From CAIWHR01 sp963726775 (GTDB lineage Bacteria > Pseudomonadota > Gammaproteobacteria > Burkholderiales > Casimicrobiaceae): 64,000 nucleotides of DNA. Below, piece by piece: positions 54,832-63,610 of the stretch. Position numbers and translations under genes: made by a program. The notes beneath the pieces are model-generated. The model ran no database searches and had not been told where the DNA came from. It was given only the letters and a program-made list of their open reading frames with translations. How positions within the stretch are numbered: position 1 is the first letter of the stretch; every line of letters starts with the position of its first letter. The stretch is taken from the NCBI GenBank assembly GCA_963726775.1, contig CAVSDL010000013.1, forward strand, positions 22,552-86,551, given 5' to 3'.

Positions 54832-55353
54832 ATGAACCAACAGGCTATGCAATCCGCGCTGCGGCGCGCCGAGCACGTCTTTTCCAGGCGTCCCGACGCG
54901 GCGCAGGAGACGAAGATCTCGAAGGCGACCGTCCGCGACGGCATGCGCTGTGAATTCAGTGAAGACGACTGGACGTTCGTCGCCGACATGCCGGAGCCCC
55001 TTGGGGGCACGGGTACCGGGCCGACGCCGAGTACCTTTGCGCGAGCCGCGCTCAGCACGTGCCTTGCCATCGGCTATTCGATGCGCGCGGCCTACCTCGG
55101 CGTCCCGATTCGCGGCGTCGAGGTCGAACTGCGCGCGGACACGGACATTCGCGGCCTGTTTTGCGGGCAGGCAGAAGTGCCGAACTACCGCGGCCTCGCC
55201 TACATCGTCACCATCGACACCGATGCGCCCGAAGGCGATCTTGTGCGGGTGCTCGACGAGGCCGACGAACGCAGCCCATATTTGCGGCTGTTCAAGGCGT
55301 CGCAGAGTGTGAGTCGCGAAGTGCGTGTCGTCCGGACCGCCGCGGCGGCGTGA
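54832..55353 (+). CDS. OsmC-like protein
   Basis: A 173-residue protein. The OsmC fold is recognisable from GGTGTGPTPSTFARAALSTCLAIGYSMRAAYLGV, which holds the first reactive Cys, and from RGVEVELRADTDIRG. The second peroxidatic-site Cys of canonical OsmC/Ohr (in the C-P-V segment) is replaced in DERSPYLRLFKASQSV; another Cys occurs in GLFCGQAEVP. Thiol peroxidase activity of the standard kind is therefore uncertain. It begins 136 bp after the BTAD regulator and its stop overlaps the next start (TGATG). Confidence 0.88.
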   Translation: MNQQAMQSALRRAEHVFSRRPDAAQETKISKATVRDGMRCEFSEDDWTFVADMPEPLGGTGTGPTPSTFARAALSTCLAIGYSMRAAYLGVPIRGVEVELRADTDIRGLFCGQAEVPNYRGLAYIVTIDTDAPEGDLVRVLDEADERSPYLRLFKASQSVSREVRVVRTAAAA

Positions 55354-56180
55354 TGGACGCGCGGCTGCAAAGACGCATCCAGCGCTACGGCTGGGATCGC
55401 GCCGTGGAGTTCTACGAAGAGCATTGGTTGAGCCGGATCCGGCCTGCAACGGAGGGCGTGCTCGAGCGTGCAGCCATCCGGCCGGGCGACCGCGTGCTCG
55501 ATGTGGCCTGCGGGACGGGCGTCCTGGCGATTGCGGCGGCGGACAAGGCCGGCAAGGAGGGCCGCGTCACGGGAATCGATCTGTCGGAGAAGATGGTCGA
55601 GGCCGCGCGCGCCGCGGCTTCGGCGCTGGGCATCCTGAACTGCCGCTTCGAACGCGGCGACGCCGAGGCGCTGCCCGATTTTGGCGACCTGTTCGACGTC
55701 GCGCTGTGTGGCCTGGGCCTCATGTACATGCCGGATCCGGAGCGCGCACTCGCCGCGATGGCGCAAAGGCTCGTACCGGGTGGTCGCGTGGCGGTGTCGG
55801 TGTGGGGGCAGCGCAGTCGCTGCGCCTGGGCGGAGATCTTTCCCATCGTCGACGCTCGCGTCGAATCCGAGGTCTGCCCCCTGTTCTTCCGCACCGGAGC
55901 AGGCGACACGCTGCACCGTGCCCTGGAAGCTGCCGGACTGACCGACATCTCGACGGAACGCTTGCCGGTGACGTTGCGTTATACGAATGCCGACGAGGCC
56001 TGCGATGCGGCCTTCCTCGGCGGACCCGTGGCGCTCGCTTACGCGCACTTCGATGCGGCGACCCGCGCCACCGCACGCGCGGAGTATCTGCAATCGGTGG
56101 ATCCCTACCGATTTGGCAAGACTTACGCGATCCCGGGCGAGTTCGTCATCGGCTGCGGTGTCAAACCGGCCACGGTCTGA
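55353..56180 (+). CDS. Class I SAM-dependent methyltransferase
   Basis: A 275-residue protein. VLDVACGTGVLAIAAADKAG is SAM motif I and GIDLSEKMVEAAR the acidic motif II. FDVALCGLGLMYMPDPERALAAMAQRLVPGGRVAVSVWG follows the UbiE/Ubie-like pattern. The acceptor is unknown. It is translationally coupled to the OsmC-like gene (TGATG) and followed by a truncated hemoglobin gene. Confidence 0.9.
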   Translation: MDARLQRRIQRYGWDRAVEFYEEHWLSRIRPATEGVLERAAIRPGDRVLDVACGTGVLAIAAADKAGKEGRVTGIDLSEKMVEAARAAASALGILNCRFERGDAEALPDFGDLFDVALCGLGLMYMPDPERALAAMAQRLVPGGRVAVSVWGQRSRCAWAEIFPIVDARVESEVCPLFFRTGAGDTLHRALEAAGLTDISTERLPVTLRYTNADEACDAAFLGGPVALAYAHFDAATRATARAEYLQSVDPYRFGKTYAIPGEFVIGCGVKPATV

Positions 56181-56212
56181 ATTCATCCAACCAGGTCAAC
56201 AGGAGCCTAACC

Positions 56213-56575
56213 ATGGCAGCAACCCTTTTTGAGCGACTCGGCGGCGAGGATGGCATCAAGCGCCTCGTGACCGACATCGTCGACAACCACTATCGCAATC
56301 CGCTCATTCGCACGCGCTTCGAACAGGTCAAAGACCGCGCCGCGCTGGAGCGCCATTCCGTCGAATTCCTTTGCGCCGGCAGCGGCGGCCCGCAGGCCTA
56401 CACCGGCCGGGATCTGGTGTCGGCCCACCGGGGCATGAACGTCAGCGAGCAGGAGCTCATCGCAGCGATCGACGACATCGTCGCGGCAATGACCAAGAAC
56501 CACCATGACCAGTCCGTACAGAACGAAGTGGTCGCCGTCCTGTACTCGTTGAAGGGCGACGTGCTGCGGCGCTGA
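56213..56575 (+). CDS. Group 1 truncated hemoglobin
   Basis: A 120-residue protein of the usual length. TLFERLGGEDGIKRLVTDIVDNHYRNPLI is the A-B helix start, AYTGRDLVSAHRGMNVSEQEL contains the proximal His (S-A-H-R), and NEVVAVLYSLKGDVL is the H helix. These proteins bind O2 or NO and aid NO detoxification or redox sensing. AGGAG lies eight bases before the ATG. It belongs to the BTAD-regulator/osmC/methyltransferase run. Confidence 0.95.
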   Translation: MAATLFERLGGEDGIKRLVTDIVDNHYRNPLIRTRFEQVKDRAALERHSVEFLCAGSGGPQAYTGRDLVSAHRGMNVSEQELIAAIDDIVAAMTKNHHDQSVQNEVVAVLYSLKGDVLRR

Positions 56576-56664
56576 TCCGTGGCGCCGGCGGTTCCGGGTC
56601 AGCGCGTCGAATGGGTTGCAGCGGCGCGTCGTTTTCCTTCGCACACCACCCAAGGAGTACCACC

Positions 56665-57501
56665 ATGTCTGCAGTCACTTCCATGCCCTCGGCCGCGATC
56701 GATCTCGCGGCAGTCAAGACCCGCCAGCAGGCCGCCTGGTCCGCCGGCGACTACGCCGTCGTCGGCACCACGCTGCAGATCGTCGGCGAGTCGCTTTGCG
56801 AAGCGCTCGATCTGCGTGCCGGCGAGCGCGTGCTCGACGTTGCCGCGGGAAATGGCAATGCGACGCTTGCCGCCGCGCGGCGCTGGTGCGATGTCGTCTC
56901 CACCGATTACGTTCCAATGCTGCTCGAGCGTGGGCGCGCCCGGGCGAGCGCAGAAGGCCTTACGGTGCAGTTCGAGCAGGCGGACGCCGAGAATCTGCCT
57001 TACCCCGACCACAGCTTCGATGTGGTGCTGTCCACCTTCGGCGTGATGTTCACCCCTGATCAGGAGAAGGCGGCTTCCGAGATGGCCCGCATCTGCAAGC
57101 CAGGCGGTCGGATCGGACTCGCGAACTGGACGCCGACGAGTTTGGTGGGCGAACTCTTCAAGCTGATTGGCCGGTACGTGCCTCCGCCGGCCGGAGTAAG
57201 ATCCCCCGCGCTCTGGGGCACCGAAGCGCGGTTGCGCGAATTGTTCGGAGCGCGGCTCGACACGATGGCGATCGAGCGCAGGACTTTCGTGTTCCGCTAC
57301 CGAAGCGCCGCGCATTGGCTCGAAGTTTTTCGCACCTTCTACGGCCCGATGCAGAAGGCGTTCGGCGCGCTGGACGCCGCGAAGGGGGACGCGCTCGCCG
57401 CAGATCTGATCGCCCTGGCCGAAAAATTCAATCGCGCCACCGATGGCACGATGGTGGCCCCGGGTGAGTACCTCGAGGTGGTTATCAGGCGCGGAGAGTA
57501 A
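56665..57501 (+). CDS. Class I SAM-dependent methyltransferase
   Basis: A 278-residue protein. VLDVAAGNGNATLAAARRWCDVVSTDYVP is motif I with the following acidic loop. FEQADAENLPYPDHSFDVVLSTFGVMFTPDQEKAASEMARICKPGGRIGLANW follows the UbiE-type order. It differs from the methyltransferase two genes upstream. The start at 56665 follows AAGGAG. The acceptor is unknown. Confidence 0.9.
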   Translation: MSAVTSMPSAAIDLAAVKTRQQAAWSAGDYAVVGTTLQIVGESLCEALDLRAGERVLDVAAGNGNATLAAARRWCDVVSTDYVPMLLERGRARASAEGLTVQFEQADAENLPYPDHSFDVVLSTFGVMFTPDQEKAASEMARICKPGGRIGLANWTPTSLVGELFKLIGRYVPPPAGVRSPALWGTEARLRELFGARLDTMAIERRTFVFRYRSAAHWLEVFRTFYGPMQKAFGALDAAKGDALAADLIALAEKFNRATDGTMVAPGEYLEVVIRRGE

Positions 57502-57607
57502 GACGCTTCATCAAGTTGTCGCGGGACAGATCTGACAACTGCTTGCAGCCGATCGGCAGCGCCGGCGGCTGAAGCGGTATGTCCAGGCGCGGCAACGAGG
57601 TCGTGCC

Positions 57608-59515
57608 TCAGTCCGCCAGCCCCATCTTGCGCAGAAACACGTCCCACCGCGGATCGGCGTGCAGCGAGCGAAGGAGTGGATCGCACTTCATCTGGCAAAG
57701 TCCTGGATCCCGCTGGTCGTACGCCCGCTCAAGCCATTCGAACGCGGGATCTACCTCGCCGCGCGCCGCGTGAACCTCCGCGATCTGAACCGCCCCATCT
57801 GCCGCGTGATTCGCGATCAGCTCCTGTAGTGCCGCGTCTGACTCGGCCCGGCGGCCCGCGGCGTGATGGATGATCGCAAGTGCCTGGCTACGCGCCCACC
57901 CCTCCGGTTCCCGCAGCGCCTCCACCAGCGCCTCCTCGCCTCGGCCTTGTACGAGCAAGTTCATGGAGAGCTCTGCGCGCGTGACTAGGTGTTGCGGGGC
58001 GAGCTCGAGCGCCTGCCGATACGCCGCCTCCGCCTCGGCGGGACGCGCCGCTACCCAGAGCATCGTCCCGAGAAACAAATAGGCCGACGCACTCAACGGA
58101 TCCTGCGCCACGGCGCGGCGCCCGAGCCCAATCGCCTCGTCAATGCGGCCGAGATTCCCTACCAGCACGCCGGCCCGGCGAAGCACCAAGGCATTGCCCG
58201 GCGCCAGTTCCAACGCCCGGCGATAGGACGCCTCCGCGCCACCCCAGTCACGGTCGCGGCACATCTGGATCCACCCCATTCCCGCATGAGCCTCCGCGAG
58301 ATCCGGCTCCAGCGCAAGCGCATGCGCCACCGCCTCCCGCGCACGCTCATACCCCTCGGCCGCCGGGGCAACTCCCAAATTCGCCCCTTCCGCGTACGCT
58401 CGTCCAAGTTCGGCCCAGGCGAGCGCGAACTCCGGTTCCAGCGCCAGCGCCTCCTTCAGATACCCGATCCCCTTTGCCACGTCCTCGCGGTCGAGGCGAT
58501 CGATGAAATGCCGTGCCTGCACGAAGAGCCGATGCGCCTTCGGGTTGGTGGCGCGGCCTTTCACCGCGGCCGCCACCGCCGCCGTTGCCTCCTCGCCGGC
58601 CTTCGCGTCCGCCGCCTCACCGAGCAGCGTCGTGCGCAACTCCTTCACCACCGACTGCGCGATGTCGTCCTGCACCGCGAAAATGTCCTCCAGCGTCCGG
58701 TCGTAGGTCTCCGACCACAGGTCATAGCCGTCCGCCACCTTCACCAGCTGCACCGAGATCCGCATCCGGTTGCCGGATTTGCGCACGCTGCCCTCGAGCA
58801 CCGTGGCGACCTTCAGCGCCCGGCCCACCTCGGCGACGGTGGCGCCCTTGCCCTTGAACGTGAACGCCGACGAGCGCGCGGCCACGCGCAGCCCGGGGAT
58901 CTTGGCCAGCACGTTGTGCAGCTCGTCGGCGAGGCCGTCCGAGAAATACTCGTCTTCCTCGTCGTGGCTGCGGTTGACGAACGGCAGTACCGCGATCGAC
59001 GCCGGTTCGTAGGTGGGAGCGGCAATGGCCGTCGCTGTCGCCGGCACCACGCGCGCTGGCGCGACTGGCGCCAACGCAGCGCCACCCGACAGCAGCCGAT
59101 GCACGCGTTCGGCAAATGGCGCCGACGCTTCGCCCGCCGGCAGATGCGTCCATTGCACCTCCCGGAACTTCTCCGGCACACGGGCGCTGCCGTCGATCGT
59201 GGAGTCGATGACCACCGGCAGCAAAAACGCTTTATCGTCGGCCATCAGGTGCGAGCGATCGACCGCAAGTTTCCACTCCAGCCGGAAGTAACCCTCCTCG
59301 CGCGCCTGCGTGTTCGCCGAGATTATCGGCACGAACAGCGCGCATTCCTTGATCTGCCTGCGGATCGACGCATCCCAGGCGTCGCCGCCGCGCAGCGCAC
59401 TCTGGTCGAACCAGACGTCCAGGCCCACCGCCCGCAACGCATCGCAAATGCGCCGTGCGGCCTCCGCGTCCTGCGAGGCATAACTCAGGAAAACAGCCTT
59501 TGGGGGAGTACTCAC
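57608..59515 (-). CDS. TIR-domain protein with FlgO-like region and TPR array
   Basis: A 635-residue protein with a GTG start. Residues about 1-140 are a TIR domain: AVFLSYASQDAEAARRICDALRAVGLDVWFDQSAL, then CALFVPIISANTQAREEGYFRLEWKLAVDRS, whose Glu (L-E-W) is at the place of the NADase glutamate of enzymatic TIRs. Residues about 170-300 are FlgO-like (SIAVLPFVNRSHDEEDEYFSDGLADELHNVLAKIPGLRV ... VATVLEGSVRKSGNRMRISVQLV). Residues about 330-620 are TPRs. No transmembrane helix is seen. Such proteins may signal, or act in NAD-depleting defence. A decayed copy of its C-terminus lies at 63611. Confidence 0.9.
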   Translation of the reverse strand: MSTPPKAVFLSYASQDAEAARRICDALRAVGLDVWFDQSALRGGDAWDASIRRQIKECALFVPIISANTQAREEGYFRLEWKLAVDRSHLMADDKAFLLPVVIDSTIDGSARVPEKFREVQWTHLPAGEASAPFAERVHRLLSGGAALAPVAPARVVPATATAIAAPTYEPASIAVLPFVNRSHDEEDEYFSDGLADELHNVLAKIPGLRVAARSSAFTFKGKGATVAEVGRALKVATVLEGSVRKSGNRMRISVQLVKVADGYDLWSETYDRTLEDIFAVQDDIAQSVVKELRTTLLGEAADAKAGEEATAAVAAAVKGRATNPKAHRLFVQARHFIDRLDREDVAKGIGYLKEALALEPEFALAWAELGRAYAEGANLGVAPAAEGYERAREAVAHALALEPDLAEAHAGMGWIQMCRDRDWGGAEASYRRALELAPGNALVLRRAGVLVGNLGRIDEAIGLGRRAVAQDPLSASAYLFLGTMLWVAARPAEAEAAYRQALELAPQHLVTRAELSMNLLVQGRGEEALVEALREPEGWARSQALAIIHHAAGRRAESDAALQELIANHAADGAVQIAEVHAARGEVDPAFEWLERAYDQRDPGLCQMKCDPLLRSLHADPRWDVFLRKMGLAD

Positions 59516-59707
59516 GCAGGGTCGAATCGGAAATCGAGCTTGCTACCCAAGGAGGCCAGGGTTGCCGTGCTTCAAGGCGAGGGCCGCGCCGATTGTCACC
59601 CAGTTTCCCCCGGACTCGCAATCATCGACGGCTGGATCCGGCCGGTCGATCGGCCGTCGAACATGACAGTCCAGCAAGTCTGGGGTCGGGCGGTCGGCGA
59701 GCGTTAC

Positions 59708-59930
59708 TCAGTAGCTCGCGCCGATCGGCAATGCGTCGTCATTGAAGTCGTAATGCGGGTCTTGCAGGTTCGGCGTGTCGGGTCCGCACCATGCCGCGCA
59801 GCACGACCTCCTGCGGAATCACGTTCCACGCGTTGCCGCCATGCACCTGTGTGACGCTGACCCATGCCCGCTGCGAGCGAATAGATGGCGCGCGCGACGA
59901 TCGTCTGCAGCGCGTTGATGAATATCGCCA
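59708..59930 (-). pseudogene. Remnant of an M20 family amidohydrolase (hippurate hydrolase-like)
   Basis: Three consecutive reading frames give pieces in the right order: INALQTIVARAIYSL, VSVTQVHGGNAWNVIPQEVVLRGMVRT and DPHYDFNDDALPIGASY, then a stop. These are the dimerisation and C-terminal metal-site segments of M20 amidohydrolases. The frame changes and lost N-terminus show a decayed gene. Nothing else is seen in the rest of the 59516-60242 gap except the FNR-type box and hairpin near 60.1 kb. Confidence 0.75.
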
Positions 59931-60099
59931 ACCCCGGAACAAAGCTTTCCCGCCGTCGGTTCTGCTGCGCGCCTGCGGGCACGCTTTGAATGCGATTTCA
60001 AATTGGTGTAAGGTGGCATCCCGCTGCGCTGCGCCACCTCGGGAGCCGGCAGGGCATCGCAGCTTCGGCGCCGTAAAGAAAATTTTCTTGCAGCGCAAA

Positions 60100-60113
60100 T
60101 TGATATAGGTCAA
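60100..60113. promoter_or_regulatory. Candidate FNR/CRP-family binding box before the subtilase gene
   Basis: TTGAT-atag-GTCAA matches the FNR/ANR consensus TTGAT-N4-ATCAA at nine of ten positions. It lies 130 bp before the subtilase start, in an unusually AT-rich patch. Confidence 0.45.
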
Positions 60114-60114
60114 G

Positions 60115-60134
60115 GCCGGCGTAGAAATGCCGGC
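60115..60134. other. Small hairpin in the subtilase leader region
   Basis: GCCGGC-gtagaaat-GCCGGC forms a six-base-pair stem, two bases after the FNR-type box. It could be an early transcript structure or chance in GC-rich DNA. Confidence 0.3.
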
Positions 60135-60242
60135 GAAGACTACCCCCTCGGTGTCGCCTTCCGGCCTACCGCTAGCACTTCAGCGAGTGAACGAAGAAGT
60201 TCTTGCTTCGTAACAAGATCCAAATCTCTTCCTGGGGGCAAC

Positions 60243-63200
60243 ATGACTAATCGCGCATGGCGTGTGGCACTGACCGGAGCATCGGCAATTGCGGCGTTGG
60301 CTGTCGCCGCAAATGTTTCGGCAGCAGGCCCGGTTACAAGAGTGGACCGGTCCGTCCTCGCGGCGGTCAGCAAGCTGCCGCCAGGCCTCGACACGACGCC
60401 GGCAACGGTAGTGGTTCTCCTCAGCGGGGATCCGGTCGCGACGGTTCAGGAAACCGCAGGCCGCAGGCTGTCGCGCGACGAGAAGGACAGCGTCAAGGGC
60501 CAGCGCAAGAACGAACAGAAGGCCGTCAGCGCCCAGATCGTCGCCGCAGGCGGCACAATCGTCGGCACGTTCCAGAGCGCGGTCAACGGAATCAAGGTGC
60601 AGATCCCGTCCAACAAGATCGGTGCACTGCGCCAGATCGTCGGCGTCGTCGACGTCAAGGGCGTCAACACCTACCAGCGCCACAACGTCGTCGGCGTCCC
60701 GCGCGTCCAGGCGCCTGCCGTGTGGGCCGGCATGCCCCATTTCCGTGGCGAGGGCATGAAGATCGCGATCATCGACACGGGGATCGACTACACGCACGCG
60801 GACTTCGGCGGCCCGGGAACCCCGGCAGCGTTCAATGCGGCGTTCGCGGCCAGCACCTTGCCGGCGGCTCCTGCGCTGTTCGGCCCCGCCGCACCCAAGA
60901 TCAAGGGCGGCATCGATCTGGTCGGCGACGATTACGAGTCCGACCCGACATCCCCGTTCTATCAGCCGATCCCCCACCCAGACGCGAATCCCCTCGACTG
61001 CAACGGGCACGGCACGCATGTCGCCGGCACGGCGGCGGGCTTCGGCGTCACGTCCGGCGGCGCCACCTACACCGGCCCCTATGACATGACCACGTACAGC
61101 CACTCGTTCCTTGTGGGCCCAGGCGTCGCGCCCAAGGCCGACCTCTATGCGGTGCGCGTCTTCGGTTGCTTCGGCTCGACCAATGTCATCGTCGAGGCGC
61201 TCGACTGGGCAGTCGACCACGACATGGACGTCGTCAACATGTCGCTCGGTTCCGACTTCGGCACGCCCGACAGCGCCGATTCACTGGCGAGCGACAACGC
61301 AGCGAAGGCGGGCGTCATCGTCGTCGCCGCCGCCGGCAACGGGACCGATCTCCGTTACATCACGGGTTCACCCGCTTCGAGCAGTCGCACCATCTCGGTG
61401 GCGGCGACCGAAACCATCGCCACTTCCCCGTCGGCGAACATGGCGCTTCCCGCCGCGGGTGGCGATCCGGCGAGAACCATTGTGGCAATCAACGCCAACG
61501 GGGCGACTTTCACCAGCCCCTTCAACGGCACGGTCAAAGTCGTGCGGGATGGCCCTCTTCCGACCGATACTGTTGGCATCGGTTGCGCACTTGCGGATTT
61601 CCAGGCAAATGGCGGCGTCGTTGGCAAGATCGCAGTGGTCAACCGCGGCGTCTGCGGCCGTACCGACAAGGCGGTTTATGGCCAGAAGGCGGGCGCTGTG
61701 GCGGTCGTCATGATCAATAACGTGCCCGATGTGCTGCCGCCGTACGAAGGTCCGATCGACTACGATCCTGATCCCCCCTATGGTTCGTACCCCGTAACCA
61801 TCCCGTTCCTCGGCGTAAAGGGCACGACGGACGATCCGACGTCGGACGGTTCCGGGCTCGTCCTGCGCGACGGGAAGGCCATCTCGTTCGCGCCTGGCGC
61901 CCCGCTGCACACTGGCATCGCTTCGTTCAGCTCCGGCGGGCCGCGCAACGGCGACAGCGTGCTCAAGCCGGACATCTCGGCGCCGGGCAACCCGATTTAC
62001 TCGGCGTCCATCGCCAGTGGCACAGAGGCGGCGGGCTATGCGGGCACGTCGCAGGCTTCGCCGCACGTCGCCGGCGTTGCAGCGCTGGTGCAGCAGGCGC
62101 ACCCGAAATGGAGGGTCGGCAGCGTCAAGTCAGCGATCGTCAACAGCGGCGATCCGACCAGCATCGGCGGCTACGCCACCCACAGTGCCGGCTCGGGCTT
62201 CGTCAACGCGGCCGCGGCGGCGCACACGCAGGTGATCGCATTCGCGGACGACAAGCTGACGAGCGCGAGCTTCGGCCTCGCGGAGTTCACGAAGAACTTC
62301 ACGAAGGACCAGAAGATCACACTGCGCAACGACGGCAATGCCAGCGCGACCTTCAACGTCGCGGCGGTCTTGCCACAGGGCTCGCCGCACACGGTTTCAC
62401 TCGACAGGACGCAGGTTAGGGTGAAGGCGCACGATGACGCCGACCTGCGCGTGACCCTCAACGTCCCGGCCTCCACCGCGGGCAATTCGGATGCGTTCCG
62501 CGACGTTGCTGGCCTCATCGTCTTTACGCCGGCGTCGGCCTCCGACAACAGCGGCATCGTTCTGCGCGTGCCGTACTACCTCGTGCCGCGCGTGTCGTCC
62601 AACGTGGATGCGAAGCTCGACAAGCCGGTCAAGAGCAGCGCACCGAGCGGGGTGATCAATCTCGGCAACAAGGACAGCGCCATTGCCGCCACGGCCGATT
62701 TCTACAGCTGGGGCCTCGAAGGCAAGGACAACGGCAGCGGCAAGAAGAACGCCTTCATCAATCTCGCCGCGGCGGGGGTGCAGTCGCTCCCGTTCAGTGC
62801 GACGGACCAGCTCATCGTCTTCGCCATCAACACCCAGGAGGCATGGTCATCGCCGTCGACGCGGGAATTCGACATCTACGTCGACACCAATGGCGACGGA
62901 GTCCCGGATTACGCGGTGGTGGCCATCGATGAGGGTTTCATTTTCTCGGGCGGCTTCGAATTTGACGGCAACATCGCGGCGTTGGTTTTCGACCTGACGA
63001 CCGGCGCGATAGTAGATTTCAATTATTTCCTGGCGCAGGCATCGACGGACAGCAGCACGATCCTGGTCCCGGTCCTTGCGTCGCAGCTCGGTCTCAGCGC
63101 CGCGAAACCACAGTTCGGCTACACGGCGACGGTGACCGATTTCGCCGTGTCCGGGGCCACCGATTCCTTCGCAAAATGGGCCAAGTACAACGCGTTCGGC

Positions 63201-63380
63201 AGCGCCATCACCGATGGGCAGTTCAAGACATTGGCTCCGAATGCCAAGGCTGCGGTCCCCTTCTCGGTGAACACCACGGAAATGGCGCTGACGCCGGCGC
63301 TAGGGCTCATGGTGGTCACGCAGGACAACAAGAACGGCACGGACGAGGCGAATCTCGTCAAGATCGAGGTGAAGAAGTAG
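60243..63380 (+). CDS. Secreted S8 family serine peptidase (subtilase) with PA domain
   Basis: A 1045-residue protein. The signal peptide ends about VSA-AGPV. An inhibitor_I9-like propeptide region (residues about 55-145) precedes the catalytic domain: Asp178 in IAIIDTGIDYTHADFGG, His256 in NGHGTHVAGTAAG and Ser603 in YAGTSQASPHVAGVAALV. A protease-associated (PA) insert lies between His and Ser (VGKIAVVNRGVCGRTDKAVYGQKAGAVAVVMINN). The C-terminal 400 residues are beta-rich and include a calcium-type motif DTNGDGVPD near residue 880. It is an extracellular or periplasmic endopeptidase, probably nutritional. No dedicated secretion genes are adjacent. Confidence 0.95.
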   Translation: MTNRAWRVALTGASAIAALAVAANVSAAGPVTRVDRSVLAAVSKLPPGLDTTPATVVVLLSGDPVATVQETAGRRLSRDEKDSVKGQRKNEQKAVSAQIVAAGGTIVGTFQSAVNGIKVQIPSNKIGALRQIVGVVDVKGVNTYQRHNVVGVPRVQAPAVWAGMPHFRGEGMKIAIIDTGIDYTHADFGGPGTPAAFNAAFAASTLPAAPALFGPAAPKIKGGIDLVGDDYESDPTSPFYQPIPHPDANPLDCNGHGTHVAGTAAGFGVTSGGATYTGPYDMTTYSHSFLVGPGVAPKADLYAVRVFGCFGSTNVIVEALDWAVDHDMDVVNMSLGSDFGTPDSADSLASDNAAKAGVIVVAAAGNGTDLRYITGSPASSSRTISVAATETIATSPSANMALPAAGGDPARTIVAINANGATFTSPFNGTVKVVRDGPLPTDTVGIGCALADFQANGGVVGKIAVVNRGVCGRTDKAVYGQKAGAVAVVMINNVPDVLPPYEGPIDYDPDPPYGSYPVTIPFLGVKGTTDDPTSDGSGLVLRDGKAISFAPGAPLHTGIASFSSGGPRNGDSVLKPDISAPGNPIYSASIASGTEAAGYAGTSQASPHVAGVAALVQQAHPKWRVGSVKSAIVNSGDPTSIGGYATHSAGSGFVNAAAAAHTQVIAFADDKLTSASFGLAEFTKNFTKDQKITLRNDGNASATFNVAAVLPQGSPHTVSLDRTQVRVKAHDDADLRVTLNVPASTAGNSDAFRDVAGLIVFTPASASDNSGIVLRVPYYLVPRVSSNVDAKLDKPVKSSAPSGVINLGNKDSAIAATADFYSWGLEGKDNGSGKKNAFINLAAAGVQSLPFSATDQLIVFAINTQEAWSSPSTREFDIYVDTNGDGVPDYAVVAIDEGFIFSGGFEFDGNIAALVFDLTTGAIVDFNYFLAQASTDSSTILVPVLASQLGLSAAKPQFGYTATVTDFAVSGATDSFAKWAKYNAFGSAITDGQFKTLAPNAKAAVPFSVNTTEMALTPALGLMVVTQDNKNGTDEANLVKIEVKK

Positions 63381-63414
63381 GATACCTTCGACGACGAACC
63401 GCAACAGGAACCCG

Positions 63415-63445
63415 ATGGGCCGGCCGTCGAAACGCGCCGGCCCAT
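63415..63445 (+). terminator. Terminator-like hairpin after the subtilase gene
   Basis: Ten-base arms ATGGGCCGGC and GCCGGCCCAT flank an 11-base loop, 35 bases after the stop. There is no long T-run, so factor-independent termination is not certain. The rest of the 63381-63610 gap holds nothing recognised. Confidence 0.55.
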
Positions 63446-63610
63446 TGCATTGGGCGATCCGCGCATACCACGCGAGGTTCGGAGCATGCGGCACCGATGC
63501 GTTCGGTTCGAAGCGGCACCGTCGTTCCGTCCGCATCGATCCGCTGATAAAACGGTAAGTCTTTTCGACCGCCATGACCCGGCGAGCGCAGGCGGCAACG
63601 AGGTTTCGCC

